Origin: Streptomyces sp. JH14
Lineage (GTDB): Bacteria > Actinomycetota > Actinomycetes > Streptomycetales > Streptomycetaceae
Length of the DNA stretch: 64,000 nucleotides
Reading direction: 5' to 3'
Assembly (NCBI RefSeq): GCF_029428675.1
Contig: NZ_JAJNEL010000001.1
Location: 1,612,001 to 1,676,000 of the forward strand
Below the pieces are notes generated by a model, which searched no databases, was not told where the DNA came from, and saw only the letters and a list, made by a program, of their open reading frames with translations. Positions 52,466 to 62,000 of this stretch are shown one piece after another (within the stretch, counting starts at the first letter, position 1; the number at the start of each line of letters is the position of its first letter). The position numbers and the translations under genes are program-made.

Positions 52466-52543
52466 GTAGCGCCTTCCCGAGAGTCTCGCCCGCGCGGTCG
52501 GCGCGGCCGTCTCGCTGGTCGGTCGCCGCCCTGACGCGGGCAG

Positions 52544-52572
52544 GGGTTTGGATGTTTATGCGGACCAAACCC
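52544..52572. promoter_or_regulatory. 29-bp palindrome in the ctaC promoter region
   Basis: GGGTTTGG (52544-52551) and CCAAACCC (52565-52572) form a perfect inverted repeat around 13 AT-richer bases (ATGTTTATGCGGA). It lies 79-107 bp upstream of ctaC and 163 bp upstream of the divergent desulfurase. The shape suggests a dimeric transcription factor for the ctaCDF operon. Confidence 0.5.
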
Positions 52573-52722
52573 TACTGGACGCTATTTGGGGTCGCGCGGG
52601 GAGGGTGCCCAACGCGCCGCCCGACTCCCCGAAGGGGTGGAATCCGGGCCTCCGGCCGCCATCTGACGGGCCCTCGCCTGGGTGGGCGGACCGCCGGTCA
52701 CGGGGCGGCGCCGGGCGCGCGT

Positions 52723-52728
52723 TAGCGT
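52723..52728 (+). promoter_or_regulatory. Putative -10 box for leaderless desulfurase mRNA
   Basis: TAGCGT ends six bases before the GTG at 52735. No Shine-Dalgarno sequence is present, so a leaderless transcript is likely. Apart from the palindrome at 52544-52572, the remaining 269-bp gap shows no other clear element. Confidence 0.45.
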
Positions 52729-52734
52729 GGCGGT

Positions 52735-54114
52735 GTGCCCTACTTCGACGCCGCTTCCTCCGCACCCCTGCACCCCGTGGCCCGTCAGGCGCTGCTTGCC
52801 GCGCTGGACGAGGGCTGGGCCGACCCGGCCCGGCTGTATCGCGAGGGGCGGCGGGCCCGGCTGCTGCTGGACGCGGCCCGGGAGGCCGCCGCGGAGGCCG
52901 TGGGGTGCCGCCCCGACGAGCTCACTTTCACTCCTTCGGGGACCGCGGCGGTGCATTCGGCGATCTCCGGGGCGCTCGCCGGGCGTCGGCGTGTCGGCCG
53001 CCATCTGGTGGTCTCCGCGGTCGAACACTCCTCGGTGCTCCATTCGGCCGCCGCCCACGAGAAGCAGGGCGGCACGTTCACGGAGGTGCCGGTGGACCGG
53101 GCGGGGGCGGTGAGCCCGGCGGCGTACGGCGAGGCCCTGCGCGCGGACACCGCGCTGGCCTGCCTCCAGTCCGCCAACCACGAGGTCGGTACGGTGCAGC
53201 CGGTTCCCGAGGTCGCGGAGCTCTGCCGGGCGGCGGGCGTCCCGCTGCTGGTGGACGCCGCGCAGTCGCTGGGCTGGGGCCCGGTGCCGAGCGGCTGGTC
53301 GCTGCTGGCGGCGAGCGCCCACAAGTGGGGCGGGCCGTCGGGGGTGGGGCTGCTCGCCGTGCGCAAGGGGGTCCGTTTCGCACCCCAAGGCCCCGCGGAC
53401 GAAAGGGAGTCGGGGCGGGCGGCCGGGTTCGAGAACATCCCCGCGGTCGTGGCCGCGGCGGCGTCGCTGCGGGTGGTCCGGGCGGAGGCGGAGGCCGAAT
53501 CCGCACGGCTGCGGGCGCTGGTGGAGCTGATCCGGACCCGGGTTGCGGCGCTGGTGCCCGAGGTGGAGGTGGTCGGTGATCCGGTGCGGCGGCTGCCGCA
53601 TCTGGTGACCTTCTCCTGTCTCTATGTGGACGGGGAGACCCTGCTCCACGAACTGGACCGCGAGGGATTCGCCGTATCGTCCGGTTCGTCCTGCACAAGC
53701 AGCACGCTGACGCCGAGCCATGTGCTCAAGGCGATGGGGGTGCTGTCGGAGGGGAACGTCCGGGTGTCCCTGCCGGCAGGCACCACGCAGGAGGACGTCG
53801 AACGTTTCCTCCGGGTGCTGCCGGGCTCGGTGGCAGGGGTACGGGAGAAGCTGGGCGCTCCCGTCGCCGCCTCCCCCACCCGCGCCGCCGCCTCGCTGGT
53901 GGTCGACTCACTGGGCAGGCGGTGCCCGATCCCGGTGATCGAACTCGCCAAGGTGATCGGAACGGTACCGGTGGGCGGGACGGTGACCGTGCTCTCCGAC
54001 GACGAAGCGGCACGGCTGGACATCCCCGCGTGGTGCACGATGCGCGGGCAGGAGTACGTGGGTGAGGAGCCGGCGGACCGGGGCTCGGCCTATGTGGTCC
54101 GCCGGCTGTCCTGA
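52735..54114 (+). CDS. Cysteine desulfurase fused to a TusA domain
   Basis: A 459-residue fusion. Residues 1-375 are a class V cysteine desulfurase (IscS/NifS type): PLP Lys197 in SAHKWGG, VDAAQSLG and the active-site loop SSGSSCTSS with Cys320. Residues about 385-459 are a TusA/SirA sulfurtransferase domain with Cys397 in GRRCPIPVIELAKVI. Normally IscS passes persulfide to a separate TusA; here both are in one chain, so sulfur would move from Cys320 to Cys397. Start GTG 52735 is probably leaderless. It is divergent from the oxidase operon. Confidence 0.9.
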   Translation: MPYFDAASSAPLHPVARQALLAALDEGWADPARLYREGRRARLLLDAAREAAAEAVGCRPDELTFTPSGTAAVHSAISGALAGRRRVGRHLVVSAVEHSSVLHSAAAHEKQGGTFTEVPVDRAGAVSPAAYGEALRADTALACLQSANHEVGTVQPVPEVAELCRAAGVPLLVDAAQSLGWGPVPSGWSLLAASAHKWGGPSGVGLLAVRKGVRFAPQGPADERESGRAAGFENIPAVVAAAASLRVVRAEAEAESARLRALVELIRTRVAALVPEVEVVGDPVRRLPHLVTFSCLYVDGETLLHELDREGFAVSSGSSCTSSTLTPSHVLKAMGVLSEGNVRVSLPAGTTQEDVERFLRVLPGSVAGVREKLGAPVAASPTRAAASLVVDSLGRRCPIPVIELAKVIGTVPVGGTVTVLSDDEAARLDIPAWCTMRGQEYVGEEPADRGSAYVVRRLS

Positions 54115-55089
54115 CTACGACAGGTGCGCGCGGACCTCGGCGGCGGCGTCGTGGCCGTACGCCTTGGTGAAGCGGTCCATGAAGTGGGCGCGGCGCAGGG
54201 TGTACTCCTGGGTGCCGACCGTCTCGATGACCAGCGTGGCGAGCATGCAGCCGACCTGGGCGGCCCGCTCCAGGCCGACGCCCCAGGCGAGGCCGGAGAG
54301 GAATCCGGCCCGGAAGGCGTCGCCCACGCCGGTCGGATCGGCCTTCAGCTCCTCCTCCGGGCAGCCGACCTCGATCGACTCCTGGCCGGCCCGCTCGATC
54401 CGCACTCCGCGGGCACCGAGGGTGGTGACGCGGTGGCCGACCCTGGCGAGGATCTCCTCGTCGGTCCAGCCGGTCTTGGACTCGATGAGCCCCTTCTCGT
54501 ACTCGTTGGAGAAGAGGTACGTGGCACCGTCGAGGAGGATCCGGATCTCGTCGCCGTCCATCCGGGCGATCTGCTGCGAGAAGTCGGCGGCGAACGCGAT
54601 GCCCCGGGAGCGGCACTCCTCGGTGTGGCGGAGCATCGCCTCGGGGTCGTCGGCGCCGATCGAGACGAGGTCGAGCCCGCCCACACGGTCGGCGACGGCC
54701 TTCAGCTCGATCAGCCGGGCCTCACTCATCGCGCCCGTGTAGAAGGAGCCGATCTGGTTGTGGTCGGCGTCCGTCGTGCAGACGAAGCGGGCGGTGTGCA
54801 GGACCTCGGAGATCCGGACCGAGGCGGTGTCGACGCCGTGGCGGTCGAGCCACGCGCGGTACTCGTCGAAGTCGGCGCCGGCGGCGCCGACCAGGATCGG
54901 ACCGGTGCCGAGCATGCCCATGCCGAAGCAGATGTTGGCGGCGACACCGCCCCGGCGCACATCGAGGTTGTCGACCAGGAAGGAGAGCGAGACCGTGTGC
55001 AGCTGATCGGCGACCAGCTGGTCGGCGAAACGGCCCGGGAAGGTCATGAGGTGATCGGTGGCGATGGAGCCGGTGACTGCGATGCGCAC
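54115..55089 (-). CDS. PfkB-family kinase, adenosine kinase-like
   Basis: A 324-residue ribokinase-fold sugar/nucleoside kinase, the same length as M. tuberculosis adenosine kinase Rv2202c. Landmarks: GSIATDHLMTFPGRFA at the N-terminus, RRGGVAANICFGMGMLG substrate site and DPTGVGDAFRAGFLSGL (anion hole and catalytic Asp). Start GTG 55089 follows AGGAG; longer frame rejected. Function in nucleoside salvage is inferred from the mycobacterial homologue. Confidence 0.85.
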   Translation of the reverse strand: MRIAVTGSIATDHLMTFPGRFADQLVADQLHTVSLSFLVDNLDVRRGGVAANICFGMGMLGTGPILVGAAGADFDEYRAWLDRHGVDTASVRISEVLHTARFVCTTDADHNQIGSFYTGAMSEARLIELKAVADRVGGLDLVSIGADDPEAMLRHTEECRSRGIAFAADFSQQIARMDGDEIRILLDGATYLFSNEYEKGLIESKTGWTDEEILARVGHRVTTLGARGVRIERAGQESIEVGCPEEELKADPTGVGDAFRAGFLSGLAWGVGLERAAQVGCMLATLVIETVGTQEYTLRRAHFMDRFTKAYGHDAAAEVRAHLS

Positions 55090-55187
55090 GGGGAGACTGC
55101 TCCTGCGGAAGTCGAGGGGAACGGATGGCTGCGCTCCCGGGACGGCGTGACATTCCACGCTACCCGTTCGCCGCACTCGCCCTGAAG

Positions 55188-55211
55188 GGTAAAAACTACC
55201 CGATAGTAGGG
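55188..55211. promoter_or_regulatory. Overlapping inverted repeats upstream of a small ORF
   Basis: GGGTAAAAACTACCC (5-bp arms, 5-nt spacer) overlaps CTACCCGATAGTAG (4-bp arms) in the gap between the PfkB gene and the 65-residue ORF. An operator is possible. Confidence 0.35.
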
Positions 55212-55247
55212 CTTTTCTCCTGAGGCTTGCGGTGCCTACGGTGCCGT

Positions 55248-55445
55248 ATGTCGAACAACATCGCTCCCCGTGAGTCCGAGATCAGCCTGGCCGAGCTGCG
55301 CGGCGACTGCGCACGGATGGCTCCGCACTGGGTGGTACCCGCCACGGACGCTTCCATCCCCGTGGCGCCGTCCCTGATTCACGGCGTGACCGTGCCGGCC
55401 GCGTCCGCACGGCTGATCGACGCCATGGCGGATTACGGCGACTGA
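55248..55445 (+). CDS. Small hypothetical protein, 65 residues
   Basis: Starts at ATG 55248 with TACGGT five bases upstream, compatible with a leaderless mRNA, and no Shine-Dalgarno sequence. The sequence is acidic at the start (SNNIAPRESEISLAELRGDC) and has a hydrophobic, Pro-rich centre (HWVVPATDASIPVAPSLIHG). No known domain. Codon use (G/C at third positions) supports a real gene, and similar small proteins follow the PfkB gene in other Streptomyces as far as I remember. Confidence 0.6.
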   Translation: MSNNIAPRESEISLAELRGDCARMAPHWVVPATDASIPVAPSLIHGVTVPAASARLIDAMADYGD

Positions 55446-55600
55446 GACGGGCGGCCGCTCGCCCCGGATGTCCCCCGGATGCCCCATGGGGGAACCGACT
55501 GCTACCGCACCCCGTCCCACCACCGTCGCCCCCGCTCGCGGGAGAGGCGATGACCGTGCGACGGTCACGGTGACGGCTACGCAGTCGAAGGAGCGATCCG

Positions 55601-57067
55601 GTGGACACCGAGCGACCCGACAACGACGTGACCCGCCCCCGGCGTCGGCGGTCGCCGCTGGCCGTGGCCTCGGTGGCGGCGGCCGTGCTGCTGGCCGGGG
55701 GCGGCGGCGCTTACTGGGCGGCCACCGCGGCGGACGGTGAGGGCGGCCCGGCGGGCGGCAGGGGCGACGCCCCTCCGCTGCTCGTACTCGACGAGACACC
55801 CGGCGGCCCGGACGGCCGGACGACACCCCCCGAAGGCATCGCCGTGGGCGAGCCCGATCCCAGCGGTGGCAGCGTCTTCTACCGCGCGGCCGGCAAGCTG
55901 CCCGACGGGCCGGCCGAGGCCGCTGTCCACCGCGCGCACGGCACCGTCTCGGCGGCGGAGGTGGCCCGGCTGGCGAAGGCACTGGGCTTGGCAGGCACGC
56001 CACGGGCCGAGGGCACGACCTGGAAGGTGGGGTCCGACGGGGACGGCACGGGTCCGTTCCTGCGGGTGAACAAGCAGGCGCCGGGCACCTGGACCTTCGC
56101 CCGGTACGGCTCCGGCGGGACGGACAAATGCGAGAGCACGACGGTGTGTTCGAGCAAGGACATGCCGCCGGGCGGCACGCGGTCGCCGGTCGGCGAGAAG
56201 GCGGCGAAAGCCGCCGCGGCGCCCGTGCTGAAGGCGGTCGGCCAGGACGACGCGGCTCTCGACGCCCGCCAACTGATGGGCCCGGTACGGGTAGTGAACG
56301 CGGACCCGGTGGTCGACGGGCTGCCCACATACGGCTGGGCGACCGGGATCCAGGTGGGGGCCGACGGTGAAGTGATCGGCGGCAGCGGGCAGTTGAAGGG
56401 GCTGACGAAGGGCGCGGAGTATCCGGTGGTCAGCGCGGGTGACGCGCTGAACCGGCTGAACGGGGCCGCCCGGGCGGCAGCCGCTCGGAGCAATGTCGGC
56501 GGATGCGCCACGCCCGTACCGCTGGAGGAGGGCGAGCTGAAGTCGCCGGGCAACAGCTGCGGTGCGCGGACCGGGGCGGAGCCCGTGACGACGACCGTGA
56601 TGGTCGACAAGGCGGTGTTCGGCCTCGCGATGCGGTACGTGGACGGCGAGCAGACGCTCGTACCGTCGTGGCTGTTCTCGGTGCATCCGGCCGCGGGCGG
56701 GACCGGCAGCACGGTCGCGCAGGTCGCGGTGGACCCGGACTCGCTGGCGACCCCGTCGAGGACCCCGGATCCGGAGAGGACGCCGGGCCCGGGCGACGCC
56801 GCACGGTCCCAACGGCCGCTCCTGTCGTACAGCGCCGACGGCCGGACGCTGGACGTCACGTTCTGGGGCGGGGTGTGCAGCACATACGCGGCGAGCGCGA
56901 CCGAGAGCGCGGACGCGGTGCGGGTGACGATCACCGAGTCGCTCCCCGAGCCGAAGAAGGTCTGCATCATGATCGCCAAGAAGCTGACGCGGACGGTGAC
57001 GCTGGACGCACCCCTGGGCGACCGCAAGGTGCTCGACTCGGCCGGCGGCGTGGTACCGCGCGGCTGA
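55601..57067 (+). CDS. Hypothetical exported/membrane-anchored protein
   Basis: A 488-residue protein with a short cytoplasmic Arg-rich start and one N-terminal membrane segment (SPLAVASVAAAVLLAGGGGAYW), followed by a large extracytoplasmic part with few strong motifs. Two Cys pairs (TDKCESTTVCS, VGGCATP...GNSCGAR) may form disulfides. GTG 55601 follows AAGGAGC. Similar proteins are common in Streptomyces, often near sigma factors, but I cannot give a function. Confidence 0.72.
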   Translation: MDTERPDNDVTRPRRRRSPLAVASVAAAVLLAGGGGAYWAATAADGEGGPAGGRGDAPPLLVLDETPGGPDGRTTPPEGIAVGEPDPSGGSVFYRAAGKLPDGPAEAAVHRAHGTVSAAEVARLAKALGLAGTPRAEGTTWKVGSDGDGTGPFLRVNKQAPGTWTFARYGSGGTDKCESTTVCSSKDMPPGGTRSPVGEKAAKAAAAPVLKAVGQDDAALDARQLMGPVRVVNADPVVDGLPTYGWATGIQVGADGEVIGGSGQLKGLTKGAEYPVVSAGDALNRLNGAARAAAARSNVGGCATPVPLEEGELKSPGNSCGARTGAEPVTTTVMVDKAVFGLAMRYVDGEQTLVPSWLFSVHPAAGGTGSTVAQVAVDPDSLATPSRTPDPERTPGPGDAARSQRPLLSYSADGRTLDVTFWGGVCSTYAASATESADAVRVTITESLPEPKKVCIMIAKKLTRTVTLDAPLGDRKVLDSAGGVVPRG

Positions 57068-57102
57068 GGGCTGTCCCGTCATCCCTGGCGGGCGCACGAC
57101 GA

Positions 57103-57141
57103 AAGGCGGCGGCCCCCGGGAATCCCGGGGGCCGCCGCCTT
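57103..57141. terminator. 18-bp bidirectional terminator
   Basis: AAGGCGGCGGCCCCCGGG (57103-57120) pairs perfectly with 57124-57141, loop AAT, with CTTCTT following on the plus strand and TTTCG on the minus strand. It lies between the convergent exported-protein gene and erpA. Confidence 0.9.
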
Positions 57142-57176
57142 CTTCAGGCACTGCTGCCCGAAACAGCCTTCGCGGC

Positions 57177-57533
57177 TCAGCTGAAGGAGTCACCGCAGGC
57201 GCAGGAGCCCGTGGCGTTCGGGTTGTCGATCGTGAAGCCCTGCTTCTCGATGGTGTCGACGAAGTCGATGGAGGCGCCGCCCAGGTACGGAGCGCTCATC
57301 CGGTCGGTGACGACCTTCACACCGCCGAAGTCCTTCACGACATCACCGTCGAGCGAACGCTCGTCGAAGAAGAGCTGGTAGCGCAGGCCCGAGCAACCGC
57401 CGGGCTGGACGGCGACGCGCAGCGCCAGGTCGTCACGGCCTTCCTGCTCCAGCAGGCCCTTGACCTTGGCTGCGGCGGCGTCGGACAGGAGGATGCCGTC
57501 GCTCACGGTGGTGGTCTCGTCCGATACGGACAT
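57177..57533 (-). CDS. erpA: ErpA/IscA-type iron-sulfur cluster carrier
   Basis: A 118-residue A-type carrier that delivers Fe-S clusters to apoproteins. The three cluster cysteines are C47 (GGCSGL), C111 and C113 (GSCACGDSF). ATG 57533 follows GGGAGAGAAG; an upstream frame to 57644 is rejected. It is divergent from nadA, whose product needs a 4Fe-4S cluster, and close to the desulfurase-TusA fusion. Confidence 0.92.
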   Translation of the reverse strand: MSVSDETTTVSDGILLSDAAAAKVKGLLEQEGRDDLALRVAVQPGGCSGLRYQLFFDERSLDGDVVKDFGGVKVVTDRMSAPYLGGASIDFVDTIEKQGFTIDNPNATGSCACGDSFS

Positions 57534-57680
57534 CTGCTTCTCTCCCGGGTTGTACGGACTGCTTGCCGACGTTGCAACCGTCCGGGCCACGGATTCATTC
57601 CGGACCAGGCGCTCGTCTGTTCCTTTCATGCTCGCACATCGCACCGGCGAGGGGATGCGTCACATCGACGCTATCGGCGT

Positions 57681-57693
57681 CGTCAAAGTGACG
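57681..57693. promoter_or_regulatory. Palindromic site 1 upstream of nadA
   Basis: CGTCAAAGTGACG has perfect 5-bp arms and a 3-bp centre. A second, imperfect copy (CGTCAAATAGACG, 11 of 13 the same) starts 34 bp downstream. Together they flank a strong -10-like TATGAT at 57703-57708, so a repressor of NAD synthesis is a good candidate. Confidence 0.5.
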
Positions 57694-57702
57694 TAAAGCA
57701 GA

Positions 57703-57708
57703 TATGAT
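57703..57708 (+). promoter_or_regulatory. -10 box of the nadA promoter
   Basis: TATGAT differs from the consensus TATAAT by one base and sits in an AT-rich patch between the two CGTCAAA-type sites, 95 bp upstream of the nadA start. Confidence 0.45.
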
Positions 57709-57714
57709 AGATAG

Positions 57715-57727
57715 CGTCAAATAGACG
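57715..57727. promoter_or_regulatory. Palindromic site 2 upstream of nadA
   Basis: CGTCAAATAGACG resembles site 1 (11 of 13 bases) and lies just downstream of the TATGAT box, an ideal place for a repressor. Confidence 0.45.
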
Positions 57728-57802
57728 AAAAGGCTCCCCGGCGCAAGCCCCTGCTCCACTGGAGCGGACCGCGCTGACCGCAGAACAGAAAGGGTGCGTG
57801 AC

Positions 57803-58981
57803 GTGACCACCGCCCAACCGCTGGACGTCCAGCCGACACCCCTCGCCCTGCTGCTCCTCGGCCGTGAGGCCGACCCGAAGAGCGAGCGCGGCGTCGAGTG
57901 TCCTGGCGATCTGCCCTCCCCGTCCGACCCGGACCTGGTGGAGCGCGCCCGCGCGGCCAAGAAGAAGCTCGGGGACAAGGTCTTCGTGCTCGGCCACCAC
58001 TACCAGCGCGACGAGGTCATCCAGTTCGCGGATGTGACCGGTGACTCGTTCAAGCTCGCCCGCGATGCGGCCGCCCGGCCGGAGGCCGAGTACATCGTCT
58101 TCTGCGGTGTGCACTTCATGGCCGAATCCGCGGACATCCTGACCACCGACGACCAGAAGGTCGTGCTGCCGGACCTGGCCGCGGGCTGCTCGATGGCCGA
58201 CATGGCCACCGCCGAGCAGGTCGCCGAGTGCTGGGACGTGCTGACCGAGGCCGGAGTCGCCGAGCAGGTCGTGCCCGTCTCGTACATGAACTCCTCCGCC
58301 GACATCAAGGCCTTCACCGGCCGGCACGGCGGCACGATCTGCACCTCGTCCAATGCGAAGCGGGCCCTGGAGTGGGCCTTCGAGCAGGGCGAGAAGGTGC
58401 TCTTCCTCCCCGATCAGCACCTGGGCCGCAACACCGCGGTCCGGGACATGGGGATGACGCTGGAGGACTGCGTCCTCTACAACCCGCACAAGCCCAACGG
58501 CGGCCTCACCGCCGAGGAGCTGCGGAACGCGAAGATGATCCTGTGGCGCGGGCACTGCTCGGTGCACGGGCGCTTCTCGGTCGAGTCCGTCAACGATGTG
58601 CGCGAGCGCATCCCGGGCGTCAACGTGCTGGTGCACCCGGAGTGCAAGCACGAGGTCGTGGCGGCGGCGGACTACGTCGGCTCGACGGAGTACATCATCA
58701 AGGCCCTGGAGGCGGCCCCGGCCGGCTCGAAGTGGGCGATCGGCACCGAGCTGAACCTGGTGCGGCGGCTGGCCGACCGGTACGCGTCGGAGGACAAGGA
58801 GATCGTCTTCCTCGACAAGACGGTGTGCTTCTGCTCCACGATGAACCGGATCGATCTGCCGCATCTGGTGTGGACGCTGGAGTCCCTGGCCGAGGGGAAC
58901 CTGGTCAACCGGATCGAGGTCGACCCGGAGACGGAGAAGTACGCGAAGCTGGCGCTGGAGCGGATGCTGGCGCTGCCGTAG
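57803..58981 (+). CDS. nadA: Quinolinate synthase NadA
   Basis: Condenses iminoaspartate with dihydroxyacetone phosphate to quinolinate, the entry to NAD synthesis, using a 4Fe-4S cluster. The 392-residue protein shows LGHHYQRDEV, candidate cluster cysteines C101 (FCGVHFM), C252 (RGHCSVHG) and C342/C344 (VCFCSTMN), and conserved YMNSSADIKA and PDQHLGRNTA. GTG 57803 has GAAAGG at good spacing; GTG 57794 is an alternative. NadB and NadC are not in the window, though they are commonly adjacent in other genera. Confidence 0.93.
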   Translation: MTTAQPLDVQPTPLALLLLGREADPKSERGVECPGDLPSPSDPDLVERARAAKKKLGDKVFVLGHHYQRDEVIQFADVTGDSFKLARDAAARPEAEYIVFCGVHFMAESADILTTDDQKVVLPDLAAGCSMADMATAEQVAECWDVLTEAGVAEQVVPVSYMNSSADIKAFTGRHGGTICTSSNAKRALEWAFEQGEKVLFLPDQHLGRNTAVRDMGMTLEDCVLYNPHKPNGGLTAEELRNAKMILWRGHCSVHGRFSVESVNDVRERIPGVNVLVHPECKHEVVAAADYVGSTEYIIKALEAAPAGSKWAIGTELNLVRRLADRYASEDKEIVFLDKTVCFCSTMNRIDLPHLVWTLESLAEGNLVNRIEVDPETEKYAKLALERMLALP

Positions 58982-59034
58982 CGGTCTGCGCCTCGGGCAG
59001 GCGTTCTGCCCTGCCCGGACCGGCCGGCGACGCA

Positions 59035-59073
59035 CGAAGGCCCCGGCACCGTTGGACGGTGCCGGGGCCTTCG
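59035..59073. terminator. 18-bp bidirectional terminator after nadA
   Basis: CGAAGGCCCCGGCACCGT (59035-59052) pairs perfectly with 59056-59073, loop TGG. It lies between the convergent nadA and RND exporter genes. Confidence 0.88.
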
Positions 59074-59084
59074 CATGTGCCGCG

Positions 59085-62000
59085 TTACGCCTTCGCGGGC
59101 TCCGGCTCCTCGGAGATGGTCTCCTCCGCCGGGGCGGACAGGCCCGCCTTCTTCGCTCGCTTGACCGCCTTCTTCTTCGCGCGGCGCTCCTTGCGGAGCT
59201 CCACCAGCGCGTAGAGCGTCGGCACCAGCAGCAGCGTCAGCAGCGTGGACGTGACCAGGCCGCCGATCACCACGACCGCAAGCGGCTGCGAGATGAACCC
59301 GCCCTCGCCGGTGACGCCGAGTGCCATCGGGAGCAGGGCGAAGATGGTCGCGAGTGCGGTCATCAGGATCGGACGGAGCCGGTGGCGGCCGCCCTCGATG
59401 ACTGCTTCGACGATGCCCAGGCCCTGTGCCCGGTACTGGTTGATCAGGTCGATCAGCACGATCGCGTTGGTCACGACGATACCGATCAGCATCAGCATGC
59501 CGATCATCGCCGGGACGCCCATCGGGGTGCCGGTGACGACCAGGAGGCCGATGGCGCCCGTTGCCGCGAACGGGATGGAGACCAGCAGGATCAGCGGCTG
59601 GACCAGGGACCGGAAGGTCGCGACCAGCAGCATGAAGACGATCGCGATCGCGGCCAGCATCGCCAGGCCGAGCTTCATGAACGCGTCGTTCTGGTCCTGG
59701 GAGACACCGCCGATGGTGGCCGTGGCGCCGTCCGGCAGGTCCAGGGCGTCGATCTTCGACTGGAGCGAGGCGCTCACCGCACCGGTGTTGTCACCGGTGG
59801 GCCTGGCGGTGATCGTGGCGGCCCGCTGGCCGTCGATCCGCGTCATCGAGACCGGGCCGGGGACCAGCTTCACATCGGCGATCTGCCCCAGCTTGACCGG
59901 GCCGAGCGAGAGGTTCTTCAGCTCGTCCATCGTGGTGGCCGGGTGGGCGGACTTGATGACGACGTCGCGCTCGGTGTCGTCCATCATCGCCTTGCCGGAC
60001 GGGGTGCCGCGCACCGCTCCGGCGACGGCGGCGCCGAGCGTGGCCTCGTTGAATCCCGCGGCCGCGGCCTTGGAGTTGGCCTTGACCGAGATGCGCGGGA
60101 CCGACTGCGCCAGGTCGCTCTGGACGTCGGTGACGTCCTTGAGCTTCGCCACCTCGGCCCGTACCTCTTCGGAGGCCTTCTTCAGAGTCGCGGCGTCCGC
60201 GGCCTTGACCACGACGCTGAGGTCCTGGCTGCCGAAACCGTCGCCCGCGGCAATGGTGGTCTCACCGATGCCGTCGAGCTTGCCGAGGCCCTCGTCGATG
60301 CGCTTCTGGGTGGCGTCGAAGTCGGCCGAGTCCTTCAGGGTGACCTGGTAGGAGGCCTGGTTGGCACCCGTACCGCCGCCGAAGGCCGCCATGAAGCCGG
60401 AGGAGCCGACGGTGACCTGGTAGTCCTTGACGCCCTGGTCGCCGTCGAGGAGCTTCTCGACCTTGCGGGCCGCCTCGTCCGCGGCCACCAGGCTGGTGCC
60501 GGGGGCCAGCTCCTGCTTGATGGAGAGGACTTCCTGCTCGCCCTGGTCGAAGAAGTTGGTCTTCAGCAGCGGAGCCATGCCGAAGGTGCCGAAGAGCACC
60601 GCGACGGCGATGACGATGCTGGTGACACGACGCCGGGTCGCGAAGCGCAGCACCGGGACGTACAGCCGCTGGAGCCGGCTGGCGGCTTCCTTCTCCTCGG
60701 CCTTGCGACGGGCCTCCTCCGGGTTCTCCGTGCTGCCCTTGGGCGCGCGCAGGAACCAGAACGACAGGACGGGGACCACGGTCAGCGAGACCAGCAGCGA
60801 GGCCAGCAGGGCTGCGGTGACGGTGAGGGAGAACGAACCGAACAGCTCGCCGACCACGCCGCCGACCAGACCGATCGGCAGGAAGACGGCGACCGTGGTG
60901 AGGGTCGAGGAGGTGACCGCGCCGGCCACTTCCTTCACCGCGGTGATGATCGCGGACTGGCGCTCCTCGCCGTAGCCGAGGTGACGCTTGATGTTCTCCA
61001 GCACGACGATCGAGTCGTCGACGACGCGGCCGATCGCGATGGTCAGCGCGCCGAGCGTGAGCATGTTGAGCGACAGGTCGCGGGTCCAGAGCACGATCAG
61101 CGCGAGAACCACGGAGAGCGGGATGGAGACCGCGGTGACCAGCGTCGAGCGCAGCGACGCGAGGAAGACCAGGATCACGATGACCGCGAAGAGCAGCCCG
61201 AGTGCGCCCTCGGTGGTCAGACCGGAGATCGCCTTGGAGACGGCGGGGCCCTGGTCGGAGACGACGGTCAGTTCAGCACCGGCGCCGAGGTCCTTGCGGA
61301 GGTCCGGGAGCTTGTCCTTGACCGCGTTCGAGATGGCGACGGCGCTGCCGTCCTTGTCCATCGTGGCCATCACGGCGAGGCTCGGCTTGCCGTTCGTCCG
61401 GGTGATGGAGACCGCCGTGGCGGGCTCCTGCTTCACCGTGGCGATGTCACCGACGCGGACCGGCTTGCCGGGCTTGCCGGTGGCCTGGTTCTGACCGGCG
61501 ACCCGCAGGTCCTCGATCTGCTGCAGCGAGGTGAAGGCTCCGCCGACCTGGACGGTACGGCTCTTGCCCTGCTCGGAGAAGGAACCGGCCGGGACCGTGG
61601 CGCCGCCCGCCTGCAGGGCCTGGGCAAGGGATCCGGCGTTCAGACCGGCGGCCGCGAGCTTCTTGTCGTCCGGGGTGATGGAGACCTGGAGGTCCTGGAC
61701 ACCGTTGATGTTGACCTGGCCGACGCCGTCGATGTCCTCGAGAGCGGGCACCACGGTGCGGTCCAGCTGGTCGGCGAGCGCCTGCTGGTCCTTGTCGGAG
61801 GTGACGGCGAGGACGACGGTCGGGATGTCGTCCGTCGAACCGGCGATGACCTGCGGGTCGACATCGTCGGGCAGCTGGATGCGGGCGCGGTTGACCGCCT
61901 GCTGGATGTCGGCGACCAGCTGCTTCGTGCCCTCGTCGCCGAAGTCGAAGGACGCCATGATGACGGCGTTGCCCTCACTGGCGGTCGAGGTGACTCCGGT

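Larger units (their letters stand above)
57667..57718. repeat. Long-spaced inverted repeat around the nadA promoter
   Basis: GACGCTATC at 57667-57675 and GATAGCGTC at 57710-57718 are perfectly complementary 9-mers spaced by 34 bp in the erpA-nadA intergenic region. Confidence 0.45.
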
